NCBI GenBank assembly: GCA_021399435.1 | Contig: JAJTUP010000018.1 | Coordinates: 496,001-560,000, forward strand | Source of the DNA: Diaporthe sp. PMI_573 | Taxonomy: Eukaryota > Ascomycota > Sordariomycetes > Diaporthales > Diaporthaceae | Reading direction: 5' to 3' | Length of the DNA stretch: 64,000 bases | Part shown: positions 44,517 through 55,100 of the stretch, piece after piece | How the letters are laid out: each line of letters begins with the position of its first letter | How positions within the stretch are numbered: position 1 is the first letter of the stretch | The notes under the pieces: generated by a model | Databases searched by the model: none | What the model was told of the DNA's origin: nothing | Seen by the model: only the letters and a program-made list of their open reading frames with translations | Program-made: the position numbers and the translations under genes

Positions 44517-46130
44517 ATGGCCTCACCTCCCACCCCCGTCTCACCTCTCACCCCCGTCTCATCTACCACCCCCGAGGAGCCTTCCGCGGACCCGCCCGCT
44601 ACCTCGGGTCCAACGCCGTCAACAGAGACGCCACAGGCCTCACCACCTCCAGGTTCCAGCGCCACAAGAGCAAGCGTCACATATCGTCCTCTCGAACTCA
44701 CAGACCATGAGCCGCTGGTACACTACCGTCCAGGAGGCTATCATCCTGTAGCCTTCGACGACGAACTGGGCGGCCGTTTCGTTGTACGTCTAAAGCTCGG
44801 GTACGGCGCCTTCGGGATGGTATGGATGTGCTGGGACAAAGTGAAGAAGAAGATGCGGGCCGTCAAGATCATGAAGGCAGATGAGAGCGTGGAGGCCTTC
44901 AACTCGGAACTTGGCCTTCTCGCACTACTGTCGGAAGGCGGTCATCATGTCAGCACGGAGGAGGCGTACGAGAACCACCTAGGAGTACCTTTGGAGTACT
45001 TCTGGCAGGAGGGTGCCAACGGGCGGCATCTGTGCCTCGTCATGCCCGTCCTCGGACCTGGTGTCTGGAGAGCCAAGGCTCTTGGTGACGTCGATTTCCT
45101 CAAGGACGTCTGCGCGCAGGTTACAGGCGGTCTGGCTTTTCTTCACAGCAAGGGAGTGACCCATGGCGATCTACATGCTGACAACATCCTGTTTCAAACC
45201 TCTCTGGATGAAGTCACATACGACGAGTTCGATGAGCTATCGGCGGATTACGACAGAGAGCCACTGATCGCGGAAGGACGCGAATCGCCAGGGCCACATG
45301 CACCAGTGGAAATTTACCCCTGCGTCGACTGGGCCGAGATCGACAAGAAATACATCAAGAAGGAGGTCGCCATCATTGACTTCGGTGCATGCCACAAGAG
45401 CTCGGGGCCCCCGGAATGCGAGACCGTAAATTTGTTCCTCATGACACCAGAGCAGTTCTTCGACTCCCATTTCACCCAGGCTTCCGATCTATGGGCCCTC
45501 GGATACACAATGATGCACATCCTCGGCTCCAAAAACCCGTTCGAGATGACCGAGACGGACGAGCCGTGGTACCGAGTTCGTGTTTGGGAAGACGCTCTCG
45601 GCCCGCTGCCGCAAGTTTACCGCCACAAGTGGATCGAAAAGTATATCGAACCCAAGGGGTCCGGGAACAAGAGGAAGTACGAGGAGATGGCCGAGGCGGA
45701 CCCCGTGTCCTGGGAAAAAGAGGAGCTCATCACGACAAAGGAACTAAGGCTGGAGGAACACGGCACGGAGGACATCTTTTCCGCATTTCTCACTATGCCC
45801 GCCAAATATCAGGTCCAGGCCAACGAGCTCGAGGACCAGGAGCAGGAAAACAGTTCTGGCCCCGGCGACCCTGTCCGCTCGGCTAATCTCGGACCGGCCA
45901 TCATAGAATGGAGCCTTCCACGTGAGGAAATCGAGCCTGCCGTCAACCTGATCAAATGCGTCATGAAATACGACCCCGAGGAGCGTATGCCAGCCAGCGA
46001 CCTTCTGAAGCAACCCTTCCTCGCCGGACGCAATGCCACCTCCCCACCTCCTCCTGCCCCACCGAGACCCAAGATCACAGCCCGGAGAGGACCAGCCCGG
46101 CCGCCACCGCGGCAGGGACGCCCTGAATGA
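44517..46130 (+). CDS. SRPK-like protein kinase
   Basis: A single exon of 537 residues. Residues 1-60 are Pro/Ser/Thr-rich and disordered. The kinase domain starts at about residue 75: 'YHPVAFDDEL' is the lead-in typical of SRPK relatives, glycine loop GYGAFG (95-100), 'AVKIM' with Lys117, a helix-C Glu in 'NSELGLL', catalytic loop HGDLHADN (216-223, Asp218) and 'IIDFGAC' as the DFG motif. SRPKs normally have HTDLKPEN-like loops; here His replaces the loop Lys, which may alter activity but also occurs in fungal SRPK-like kinases. An insert between catalytic loop and DFG is SRPK-like. The Pro-rich tail 'SPPPPAPPRPK' follows. Substrates are unknown. The last 56 bases overlap the DUF1304 gene on the other strand. 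Confidence 0.85.
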   Translation: MASPPTPVSPLTPVSSTTPEEPSADPPATSGPTPSTETPQASPPPGSSATRASVTYRPLELTDHEPLVHYRPGGYHPVAFDDELGGRFVVRLKLGYGAFGMVWMCWDKVKKKMRAVKIMKADESVEAFNSELGLLALLSEGGHHVSTEEAYENHLGVPLEYFWQEGANGRHLCLVMPVLGPGVWRAKALGDVDFLKDVCAQVTGGLAFLHSKGVTHGDLHADNILFQTSLDEVTYDEFDELSADYDREPLIAEGRESPGPHAPVEIYPCVDWAEIDKKYIKKEVAIIDFGACHKSSGPPECETVNLFLMTPEQFFDSHFTQASDLWALGYTMMHILGSKNPFEMTETDEPWYRVRVWEDALGPLPQVYRHKWIEKYIEPKGSGNKRKYEEMAEADPVSWEKEELITTKELRLEEHGTEDIFSAFLTMPAKYQVQANELEDQEQENSSGPGDPVRSANLGPAIIEWSLPREEIEPAVNLIKCVMKYDPEERMPASDLLKQPFLAGRNATSPPPPAPPRPKITARRGPARPPPRQGRPE

Positions 46131-46440
46131 AAAGAATCTTCATGTGTGCCGTGGCGGCACCGTACACGCCCGCGACGCCGACGCAGCCCAGGAAGAAGAG
46201 TCGAATCTGGGTCGCAAACTGCGGGACCGGGTGGACCAGGCCCCAGGCCAGACCGGCGGCGAGGAAACCGTTGTAGAGCCCCTGGTTGGCGGCGAGGGTC
46301 TTTGTGTAGGGGACGGACTGCGGGGTCTGGCGGAAGGCGCGCATGCCGGCCTCCTTGTCCCAGAGGAACATCTGCAGCACGAGGATGTAGCCGTGCAGGC
46401 CGGCGACGGCGGCCGTGGCTGTTGCTCCGAGGATGCCCAT
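46075..46440 (-). CDS. DUF1304-family small membrane protein
   Basis: A single exon of 121 residues, the usual family length. Four hydrophobic segments are visible ('ATATAAVAGLHGYILVLQMF', 'QGLYNGFLAAGLAWGLVHP', 'IRLFFLGCVGVAGVYGAAT', 'ILFIQGVPAAVAAGLVLSGL'). Family hallmarks include 'HGYILVLQMFLWD', 'ANQGLYNGFLAAGL' and 'VAGVYGAAT'. It is an integral membrane protein; its biochemical role is not known in the family. The 3' end overlaps the kinase coding region tail to tail by 56 bases. The start is followed upstream by a T-rich tract (46440-46490 on the plus strand). Confidence 0.9.
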   Translation of the reverse strand: MGILGATATAAVAGLHGYILVLQMFLWDKEAGMRAFRQTPQSVPYTKTLAANQGLYNGFLAAGLAWGLVHPVPQFATQIRLFFLGCVGVAGVYGAATAHMKILFIQGVPAAVAAGLVLSGL

Positions 46441-46940
46441 TGTTTGCTTGTTTTTTCTTCTTTTTCTCTTTTTTCTTTTGGTGGAGCTGGTGATAAGATA
46501 TACGGTTAATCAGTTGTGGCTTCTGACGTTGGTATTACGGTAGAGAGAGAGTGTTGCTCGGAGGGGAATGCAAGTCCAACAACAAAACGGGCGGATGTGA
46601 CGATCTTTGTGTGTCAGGGGGATTAATTGGAGTTTGATGATGGAAGCTTGAAAGAGGCGGCGCGATCCGGGCAGGTCTTTGTTTTGTCTGGTAACAGTAT
46701 TAGGTAGTGCGAAGGATCAGACAGGCGCCGGTCACGCGCGGCGCATGTGTTCCGGACATTGTGTTCTTTTTGGGGGGGGCCTTGCGGCTTGTTGGTAGCA
46801 CAAGCAGAATAGAGCCGAGGTCTAAAACGGAATAGAAGCAAAGTTTGTTGCACAGGTGGGCTCCTGACTGACTCGCACGGTCAATCTGCCCAATTTTATG
46901 CACGGGCGCTGAGTTTTGTGAAGGCCCATGTCTTGCTGTG

Positions 46941-46991
46941 CTTACATATGGCTGTACACAGATTAAAAACGAAACCACTTACATATGGCTG
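46941..46991. repeat. Partial third copy of dispersed repeat, flanked by direct repeats
   Basis: GTACACAGATTAAAAACGAAACCAC at 46954-46978 matches one end of the 84-bp repeat at 12690 and 33200. It lies between two copies of CTTACATATGGCTG (46941-46954 and 46978-46991), which look like a duplication flanking the fragment. Confidence 0.6.
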
Positions 46992-47261
46992 CAACGACTT
47001 TCAGATAGAGTTTGTTCGTTTTTCTCTCCACAAACCGCCGGCTCGGCTTCCCGAGCTGTGTCGCCGCCACCAATTGATCCACATGAGCTCATCCCCCCCA
47101 AGACAGGTGCTGCGCCCCTACTGGCATCGCACGCCGGGAATGGAGAATGACATGTATGGCTTACTTCTTCTGCCAATATGGTATCAGCCACAATCCTAGC
47201 TACCAAGAAAGGTGACGTGGATAGCTTACCTGTCTGTGGTCTAGTTGTTCTATAGGCAGGT

Positions 47262-47450
47262 ATCCCACAGAAGACTTTCCGACTAGAGGTCTTCCCATAG
47301 GAGGGTATCTTATAGGAGGCTGGCCTATAGGAGGGTATCTAATAGGAGGTTAGCCCATAGGAGGGTATCCTATAGGAGGTTGGCCCATAGGAGGTCGGGC
47401 AGTGAGAGGATGGGTAGTGGGAGGATGGGCAGTGGGAGGCGAGCAAAGCT
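47262..47450. repeat. 15-bp minisatellite (locus H, reverse orientation)
   Basis: About twelve copies near ATAGGAGGGTATCCT alternating with ATAGGAGGTTGGCCC, followed by GGGCAGTGGGAGGAT-like copies. This is the reverse complement orientation of the CCTCC family. Copies alternate in pairs, hinting at a 30-base higher-order unit. Confidence 0.85.
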
Positions 47451-47639
47451 CGTCCTGGCGACAGCCTGCAGCGTGAGATGTTGCATGGGAGACCAGTGTC
47501 CACGACCGGATGAGATGAGCAGGAGAGCAGTGTCTTAGGATTTGATTCTAAGATAATTACTGAGTACTACTGATCGTTGCTAGACCTTGTTCCCATGCGA
47601 GCGATTCCCCAAAGTCGTCCCATCATCTCCAGCCGCCCC

Positions 47640-48041
47640 TCAGATCGAGCCAAAGAAAGCGCGAAGCAGTTGCATGTGATACTCCGAGGTCCCAGTGACA
47701 GTTGCTCCCTCACAGGGCTCACTGAAGTGAGCGTAGCCATAGTCACCCGGCGGAAGCTGGCCCCAGATGCCCTGGGCCTTCTCGCAGCAGGTGCGGTCGA
47801 CGTTGCTGATGGAGAAGGCGCCGTCTTCTGCCTTGCTGAAGTCTGTGTGGAAGCCCTTGTGGTCACTCAGGCATGTGCGGAGGTCTTCAATGAGATCCAT
47901 TGGGACGCTTGGGACGTTGAGGTTCTTGATGATGTAGTCGATGAGGGCTTGTGGCCCTTGGGACGCCGCGGGAGGAATGGTGGCGGGGCTGGCGAGGGCC
48001 AGGGCGGGCAGAAGGGTTGCGAGAATGGTGGAGGGCTTCAT
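47640..48041 (-). CDS. Small secreted protein, effector candidate
   Basis: A single exon of 133 residues. The N-terminus 'MKPSTILATLLPALALASPA' is a clear signal peptide. The mature part is about 113 residues with four Cys ('LRTCLSD', 'RTCCEKAQG', 'SEPCEGA'), enough for two disulfides. No domain or transmembrane segment is seen. Small, secreted, Cys-containing proteins of unknown family are the usual profile of fungal effectors or surface proteins, but nothing here proves a host role. The gene begins about 1.1 kb from the divergent giant gene, so a shared promoter region is possible. Confidence 0.7.
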   Translation of the reverse strand: MKPSTILATLLPALALASPATIPPAASQGPQALIDYIIKNLNVPSVPMDLIEDLRTCLSDHKGFHTDFSKAEDGAFSISNVDRTCCEKAQGIWGQLPPGDYGYAHFSEPCEGATVTGTSEYHMQLLRAFFGSI

Positions 48042-49123
48042 CTTGATTGGGGGCGAAGGCTTGTGCTGTTGCAGATGTCAGTGATGGACTGCGTGGTGAG
48101 AGTGTCGGTGGGAGTGTCGGTGGGATGGGCATACGAAGTTGGTGCCGGAGAGTGGTGTTGTCTTCAGCGTGGCTGGGTAAGATGATGTGACGAATGATTG
48201 TGGCGGTGTCTGCAGCGGTAGAAGATGGGGATGAAGTTGGATGGAGTTGGGCAAGGGAAGAAGATCCGGGTCGAGGGGACAGAGTGTTTGTTTGTTTTGT
48301 GCAGAAGACAGCGCTGGCGTAGACGGCATGTGCGAACCAGGAGATGGGATGTTGTGCTCGTCACGGAAGGACCAGAGATGCGTGGCTTTTCCCTGTCCAG
48401 TGGCATTCTCATCTCACGCCTTCCTTTATGATTTGGTCTTTCTCAATTCGCAATGATCGTGTTTGAAACTGAAATCTGTGCCAACAATTGCATTTGACGA
48501 AACACATGAGTGCTTTGAGCCACCGAGCCGGGGCCTTCTCACCACGTCAATACCCTCCAAAGCATACTCAGTCCAGAGTAATTGACCCAGCTGGATTTCC
48601 ATAAATTCAGGCCCTGCCCACTTTGACAACGGAGTCCCATGAGGTCTTGTTGTAAAGCTCCTGGGGGTGACCTCTCTCGCAAATCCTGGGTTAGGGACGG
48701 CTACTTGCAGGGTGGGCACGCATGTACCTAGGTACCTTGGTTTACCCACGACTTCCTTCTCGGTGACCTTCGCAAAACAATCCCAATTCTCGCCCACTCT
48801 CTCATCGTCCCTCTTTCTTGATTCCTTCAATCCAATTATCTCATAATCTGGTCCAAGTACTCGACACCAAGTCCCCAGTTCGGACCCGACAGTGCGTGCG
48901 ACAATTCTCTGCAGCACCTTCGTCGACGCGTCGCGACTGTTATCTCGATTCCGTTTGCAAAACTGCACTTCGTGTCCTTGCCTCGATCACGAGAACAACC
49001 ACCTTCGTTGACATCTCAAACTGCCATCGCAATCAACCGTCACCTGCCCATCGACCTCCCTGACACGAACCTTCCCAGCCTCTTCCGTCAACGACATGCC
49101 CTAGCCATTGGCAGTACTTCAAC
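48042..49123. other. Divergent promoter region
   Basis: About 1.1 kb between the starts of the minus-strand small secreted protein and the plus-strand giant gene. No supported gene. The half next to the giant gene is CT-rich. Confidence 0.4.
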
Positions 49124-52100
49124 ATGACTTTGGAAGGGGTCTTCAACCACCTGGTGCTTCCCCCGAAGCTGCCTGGCGGGGAGGATCCTCACCTCGACAA
49201 AGAAGCTCAGGACTTTGTGACGCAGCTGATCGCTGCAGTTGACACCCTGAACGAAGCCACCAGCGAGAACTACTCCAAGCCTCTTTCCTCTTTGCGCAAA
49301 TCGCTTCAACTCTGCCGTCATCTCAATCGAGGGTGTCTAGACAAGGACACACTCGCGGTTGCCTTCAAAGACTTTGGGCATGCCCCGCTGGTACTGCACG
49401 TCGCCGAGCAGAATGCGGCGCTGATCATCAGGTCCGAATCGAAATCCGTCATTTTCGAGGCCTTCGAGGCGTCGCCCACGTCAGAAGATGTGCTGGCCTC
49501 CGAGAATGCCCTGGTCCAGGCCTTTCCGGGCCGTGCTTGCGCCGTCCCAGAGTCCTGCTTCCACAACGATGACTTCCAATCTTCCCTGGCCGAGTTTCTG
49601 GAGAAGGCCAGCATGGAAACCCTGAACCGGCTTGCGGCCCATACGAGAAAGGCCGGCGTCGAGGTAATGGAAGCAAGAGACACCACGGATCCGGCCCTGA
49701 TCACGCAGCTTCTCATGCCTCTCCTCGCGAGTCTTGGCGAGACCCTCCACATTGACAAGTTTCGAAAGAGAGTCCGAGACGACATCAACATTGAAGTCCA
49801 GAGCAGAACCGGGTCGACCCTTCCGTTCCGACGTCATCCATTCTGGCTCGTTCTGCGTGTGGCGGTTCAGCGCCAATTGATCGTGTCCTTGGGTTACGAA
49901 AGCGGCCGGGCCATGTACAAATCAATCATCGCCATCGTCCTTGCCCAGCTCATGAACAGGGTCGTGGGGCATCTCAAGCCAGAACTGACCTTACTGCTGC
50001 GAGCCAAGCTCTGCCGGAGACTCGCCAAACTTGAGCAGGAAAGAGCTGGACAGCTCGGGGATAACAGCATCTACGAGTCCTTCTTCAGGTCCATGGGCCC
50101 GTGGATGGAGCAGACCATCCAGTCGGCCACAGACAGGGTGAACGTGATTTGGGAACACTTCAAGGGGCGCACCAAGCGAAACGTTGAGCCTCTTCCACCC
50201 CCACAACAAATTCCTCTGGACCACCTGCGTCTCCAACTCCGCCAAAGCGGCAGCTATCTCGAAGAAGTCCTGCACCGGCCCCAAGAGCAGAAGGCACAAA
50301 GCTCCGCTTTCGATCCGATGCGCATCAATGATGAAGTCGTCAAGCAGGTGCAGAAGTTCAATGCGCGCTATGTGAGAATAGCTACGTTTGAAGATGACAT
50401 CAGGTACGGAACCAGTTAGATTCCCGGTCATTACCTATGCTCCGAGCATCGTCCCTCTTCTTCCCTCCTCTTCCCTCCTCCCCTCTCCCCTCCTCCATTC
50501 TCTCCGTCTTTCTCCTGTACTACTCTGTGCTCTCCCCCTGCCTCCTGTCCTCATCCCTCCTGTCTTCACCTCTCCGACCAAGCCTCCCAATGCACTCAAT
50601 TGCTTTTGTCAATTCTTATCGACCATGCAAAATGTCTCATGAGATATATCACATTCTGACTAGTGGTTCCTTCCAGGGCTCGCAGATTGCCACATCTCCA
50701 GGAGTCCAACAAAGCTTCCACTACGAGCACCGGTACCGACTCCACGTCCCGCGCTGATTCTTTCGCCGGCGGCGCTACGCGAAGTGTCGGATTCGATCCA
50801 CCGGCACGTCATGCTGCTCCCGACGACGTTCACAATGATCTCGCGAGTGATCGATGTGTTGAGCTGGCAGACTCCATATGCAAGTACTTTGAAACGGTCG
50901 GGAACGCGTATGACTCAAACCCAACTCAAATGAGCGCCTTGGTACTCTACGTGTTCCATCTTTGGATGTTGATGGACCGCGCGGCCATTGAAGTATGCCC
51001 CCTTATCCGAGAGTATCATCCAATGTTCCCCCCCGAGCTTTTGAATGTCTTGCAGCTTGAACGAGTCGAAGATTTTGATCGACTGACAACGATCCAACGG
51101 CACTTGAAAGAGAGGGTCGATGCCTGCCAGGCGCATTCTTACGATATCTTGAGTGCTGAGAACTCACCCAGTTGTTTTGCAGCAAGGTACTTGACCTGCT
51201 CCCCTAGACTGCAGGCATTGTATCATGAAATTCTGCAAGATTCACAGCAAGCTCGAGAAGATAAGGAGATCCAATGGGACACCATTTCAGATGAATGTGA
51301 GCAGCTTTCTCAGGAGATCGCCTCACTCTCGTGTCTTTGTACCGGGGAGCCCGGCGACCGTACCAAAGATGACATCAAGAACTGCACCAAGTGTTTTCTC
51401 AGAAGGAAACGGCGCCGCCTCGAGATACAGGCCCACGAAGACTTCCTTCCTGTACATGACACAAAGGCTGCTAAGATTCTGTTCGAGCTTTCGATCCCAC
51501 GCTGGTACGAGGCGTATCGGAATGTAACACTCAAGATCATTCACGATCTTGCGTGGCCGGCTAAACTGCAACAAGAGGAGCCGAAACTTATTTTGCGAGA
51601 TTTCAGACCCCTAGCGAACTACCAGAAGGAACGAGCTGTCTCTGGAGGTTTGACCCTCGCTTCACCCACCAAGAGCTTCCTCCAGACCCACTGGAGAGTC
51701 GTCCAGGTGCTTCAGGGCTCACTGCGAGAAGTCTTGCGCCCTCATGGTCCTCAATTTGACCTTTATGACATTGACAACAAGGTCTGGGTCGCAGCCATCG
51801 ACAGGAATACCCTGACGTTTCAGCACCTCTGTGGCGTTACCATCCCTCAATGCCTTCGAGAACAGGTCATCTTACCAGACCCACATCCACCAGCGGTCTT
51901 CGATGGCCCATCCTCTTACGCTGTGGTTGCGAATGAGCGCCAGTGCCCCCAGAAAGTGTCTGTACACGAGTTTTCTGCATACCAGAGACTTCTTGCTGGT
52001 GTATCACGACGTTGGATGACAATTCTTGTTGAGCTGGGCTCTTCTAATCTCAACTTTTCCAGCAGCGAGACGGTCCAGTTCCTCTCCCATCTGGCCCTTC

Positions 52101-55100
52101 AAGCTGGTCCACCTGGAATGGGTGGTCTGCGGGAAGCGTACCGGGTCTTCGCTGACGATTCCTTTTGTCTTCGTCTGGCAGAGATGATTGATCAACGATT
52201 GGAGTCAATCAAGTCAAATTGGCGCGAAGTCAACCTCATGGAGTTGTGCATTGTGTTGAATCAACGTCTCCTAGCATTCGCCTCGTCGTACGAGGCCTGC
52301 AAACTGGCGCAGAGGTCTATCCAATGCGCCCGCCAAGCGACGCTGGGCTGGATTGCCAGACTCCGCGAAGAGCTCCGAAATGCCAAGGACGATTCGACGG
52401 CAGACAGAGCAGCTGCTTATGCTTTCAAATCTGCCCTTCTTTGCCGGCGAACCTTTGCAGCAACATCGAATCAGCTGACAGCTGAAGAGTTGGAGGCGTA
52501 CTTCGAGGCCTCTATTGCCTTGCAAGAGCACATGACAACCAGCTTTGAAAGCGACCCCGTGCTGAAGATGATGGTCATTCAAGATACCAAAATGGATATT
52601 GGAGCCACTGTTTACGCATCGATGCAGGATTATCCTGAGAGTCTGGAATCGGCAATCATGAAGAGCTGGTCAAAGTCCGGCGATGCACCCGATACAGCAT
52701 TCTCTTCGTGGACCGCCATCGAAGGGGAGGAGCCATGGGTAGTGGCACGAACTACCACAACCGGCCCGGCCGCCAAGTATGCTTTCAGTCTGACGGTCCA
52801 CTTCAATTACGTCTCGGGTTTCCTACTAGTTAATGGGAAGCCCGCCGGGCGTCTGCCAGAGCGCATTCGCCGCTCAGAGGAGGTCAAGGAGTTGTTCGGT
52901 GACCACGCGCATCTGAGAACGTATCCATGCGATCTTGATGGTATGTCGCAGCAGCTTGCGGGACTCGTCGAGGGCTGGCAGGTTTATTTTGGACTCAGAC
53001 ACGACCAAGTGATCATCCGAGCAATCTCAAAAGTAGCAGCCCTCGAGTTCGTTCCACGCAAGGTTTTCTTCAAAGACACGACCTTTGATCTACCCGTCGA
53101 TCTGCTTGAGAATTGCGTCCATTTCGTGAATTTATCAACAGGAGCTCTCCAGATCCATCGTCGGCCCAGAATTTGGAAACTGAGGGAAAGGGACTGGGTG
53201 GTTGACCTTCGGACTCGTCAATGTGCACGAGGCATCGGGAAGGTATGTCGTCTCCTGTGTCCTTACTCCGAAACTGCACAGATTGTGGCAAGGCTGTTCA
53301 GTCACTTCGAGCGCCCAGAGTTCCTGAAGATCTTCTTCTCGCCGAGGCAGAAGTTGTGCGTCGACTTGGGCCGGTTTGAGCTGGCGTTCCATGTCAACAG
53401 GTACGGGCGGCTGGAGGAGACCAAGCTCGGCAAAGAGTTTGACCCCAATCAAGATGCAGGCACGTTTCATGGACTGCTCAGTATGCTTGTTCTGCGAGAC
53501 GTCGTTGACACAACGAGGCGGACCATCATCGTGCCGCTCGGGAAAAGTGTATATCGTCTGAATGACCCACACGTGGAAACCTCCATCATTCCATCAGGCG
53601 CGAATGCCTACGCAAAGTATGAGATAGACGATGTGCTTGGCCGACTGACATGCCCTCCGGAGCCTGCTTTGCTGTATGTCAAGGCGCATCTGCATGCTTT
53701 GACAAGCTTCCCAATTCCAGATAAGCTGACTGGAAGGACCGGCACCGAGGAGGCTATTCATATACTCCAGTCCGGAATGTCTCAGCCATGGGCTCCGCTT
53801 GGCATAAATCCCAGCAGAGAATTGGAAGCCATTGCTGCACTCTCCCCCAAGAGGGACTTTTACCCTGAGGACAAACGCAGCCTCCAAAAGACACTGTGGG
53901 ATCCTCGCCTGTCAGTCTCGATTCAACACGAGCGCCTGGAGACCCTTGCGAGAGACATTCTGCGCAAATCTAAGCGGCTGCTCCCTTTCACGACATACAC
54001 ACCGAAAGTGGAGGAAATAGAGGTGGCTTCGCATCTGCGACGACGAGCCGAGATTAGGCGATCCGTCTATGATCCTCCTTCGATACACCCCCAGGGTCCA
54101 ACCCCTCTCGACAAGAACGGCAGCAATGGCAGAACCTCCAAGAAGAAATTGACGCTTTCCCAAGGTCCCACAGTTCAATCAACACTGGACAAGGCCTATG
54201 CTGGTAGAGACCAGGGCGTTGATTCCACCATGGCCATGAATGTTAGACAAATCGTCAAAGCGACTTTCAGGAGACCCTTTCACTTTTCGAAGATCAACCT
54301 ACGATCTATGCTCATTGGTCAAAGGATTATAGGTGGCTTCCAGTCGGGTGCTGCTCCTTCCCATGGGCTAGGCAAATTAGTCGAAGACTCAGTGGTGGAA
54401 CAGTTTGGGGAGCTCGTCGACTTCAGCAGGCGCTCGAGTCCAGATCGACTGTACAGCCTTGCCTTCCGCCTCGCCCTTTTGAGCTTCAAGCAGCAGACAG
54501 ATTTAGATCTTCTGGAGGTGTTGGCCGCGATTGCGAGGCTGGATTCACTCAAGATTTTAGTTCCACCTCAACACCCGGTGTTTGTCGACTTTGATCTCAT
54601 TGCGCCGTCAGCCGAGCATTTTGAAACTTTGATTCAATCCACATGGCCTCCATTCGCCCAGCGTCCTGGCAAAAACAAGAAAAACATGGAATACCGAGAC
54701 CAACACTTGATGAGATGTGAAGAAGAAGGCCGACGACTGGCAAAATGGTTCGTCAAACAATGGCCTTGCCAGTCACCGTCCCTTGACGGATTTCAGTCAG
54801 GAACGAACCTTATTGACGGCACGGATGCTCTGGACTCGGTTCTGGAAGTGTGGCAACTGAAAATGAACAACATTGAACTCGGAGGTTACATTGATGAGAT
54901 CCAAGAAGTCCTGGACAAGTTTGCTGCCGAGGGCAATGGCTTGCTGGAAGACTCCCAGCCCCGGGCGTTTCCCGCCACGGTTCCCTTTCCCAAGCATATT
55001 CGTCGCACAGGACCAGTGGTTCCGTCTCTTCCTCTCGAGCTCCTCAGAAAGACCGCCGACTCTGTCAACTTGGCGGTGCCGCTGAACTCGCCTTCTGTCC

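Noticed and set aside
46741..46900. Possible tRNA or other structured RNA in spacer DNA around here and in other spacers
   Set aside because: I found no cloverleaf with the conserved TTC arm (GGTTCGANTCC-like) that I could pair by eye anywhere in the window.
52100..54300. Possible extra introns in the long exon 2 of the giant gene (for example GTATGT near 53242)
   Set aside because: The frame is open for over 1700 codons and removal of candidate segments did not restore any motif I recognise.
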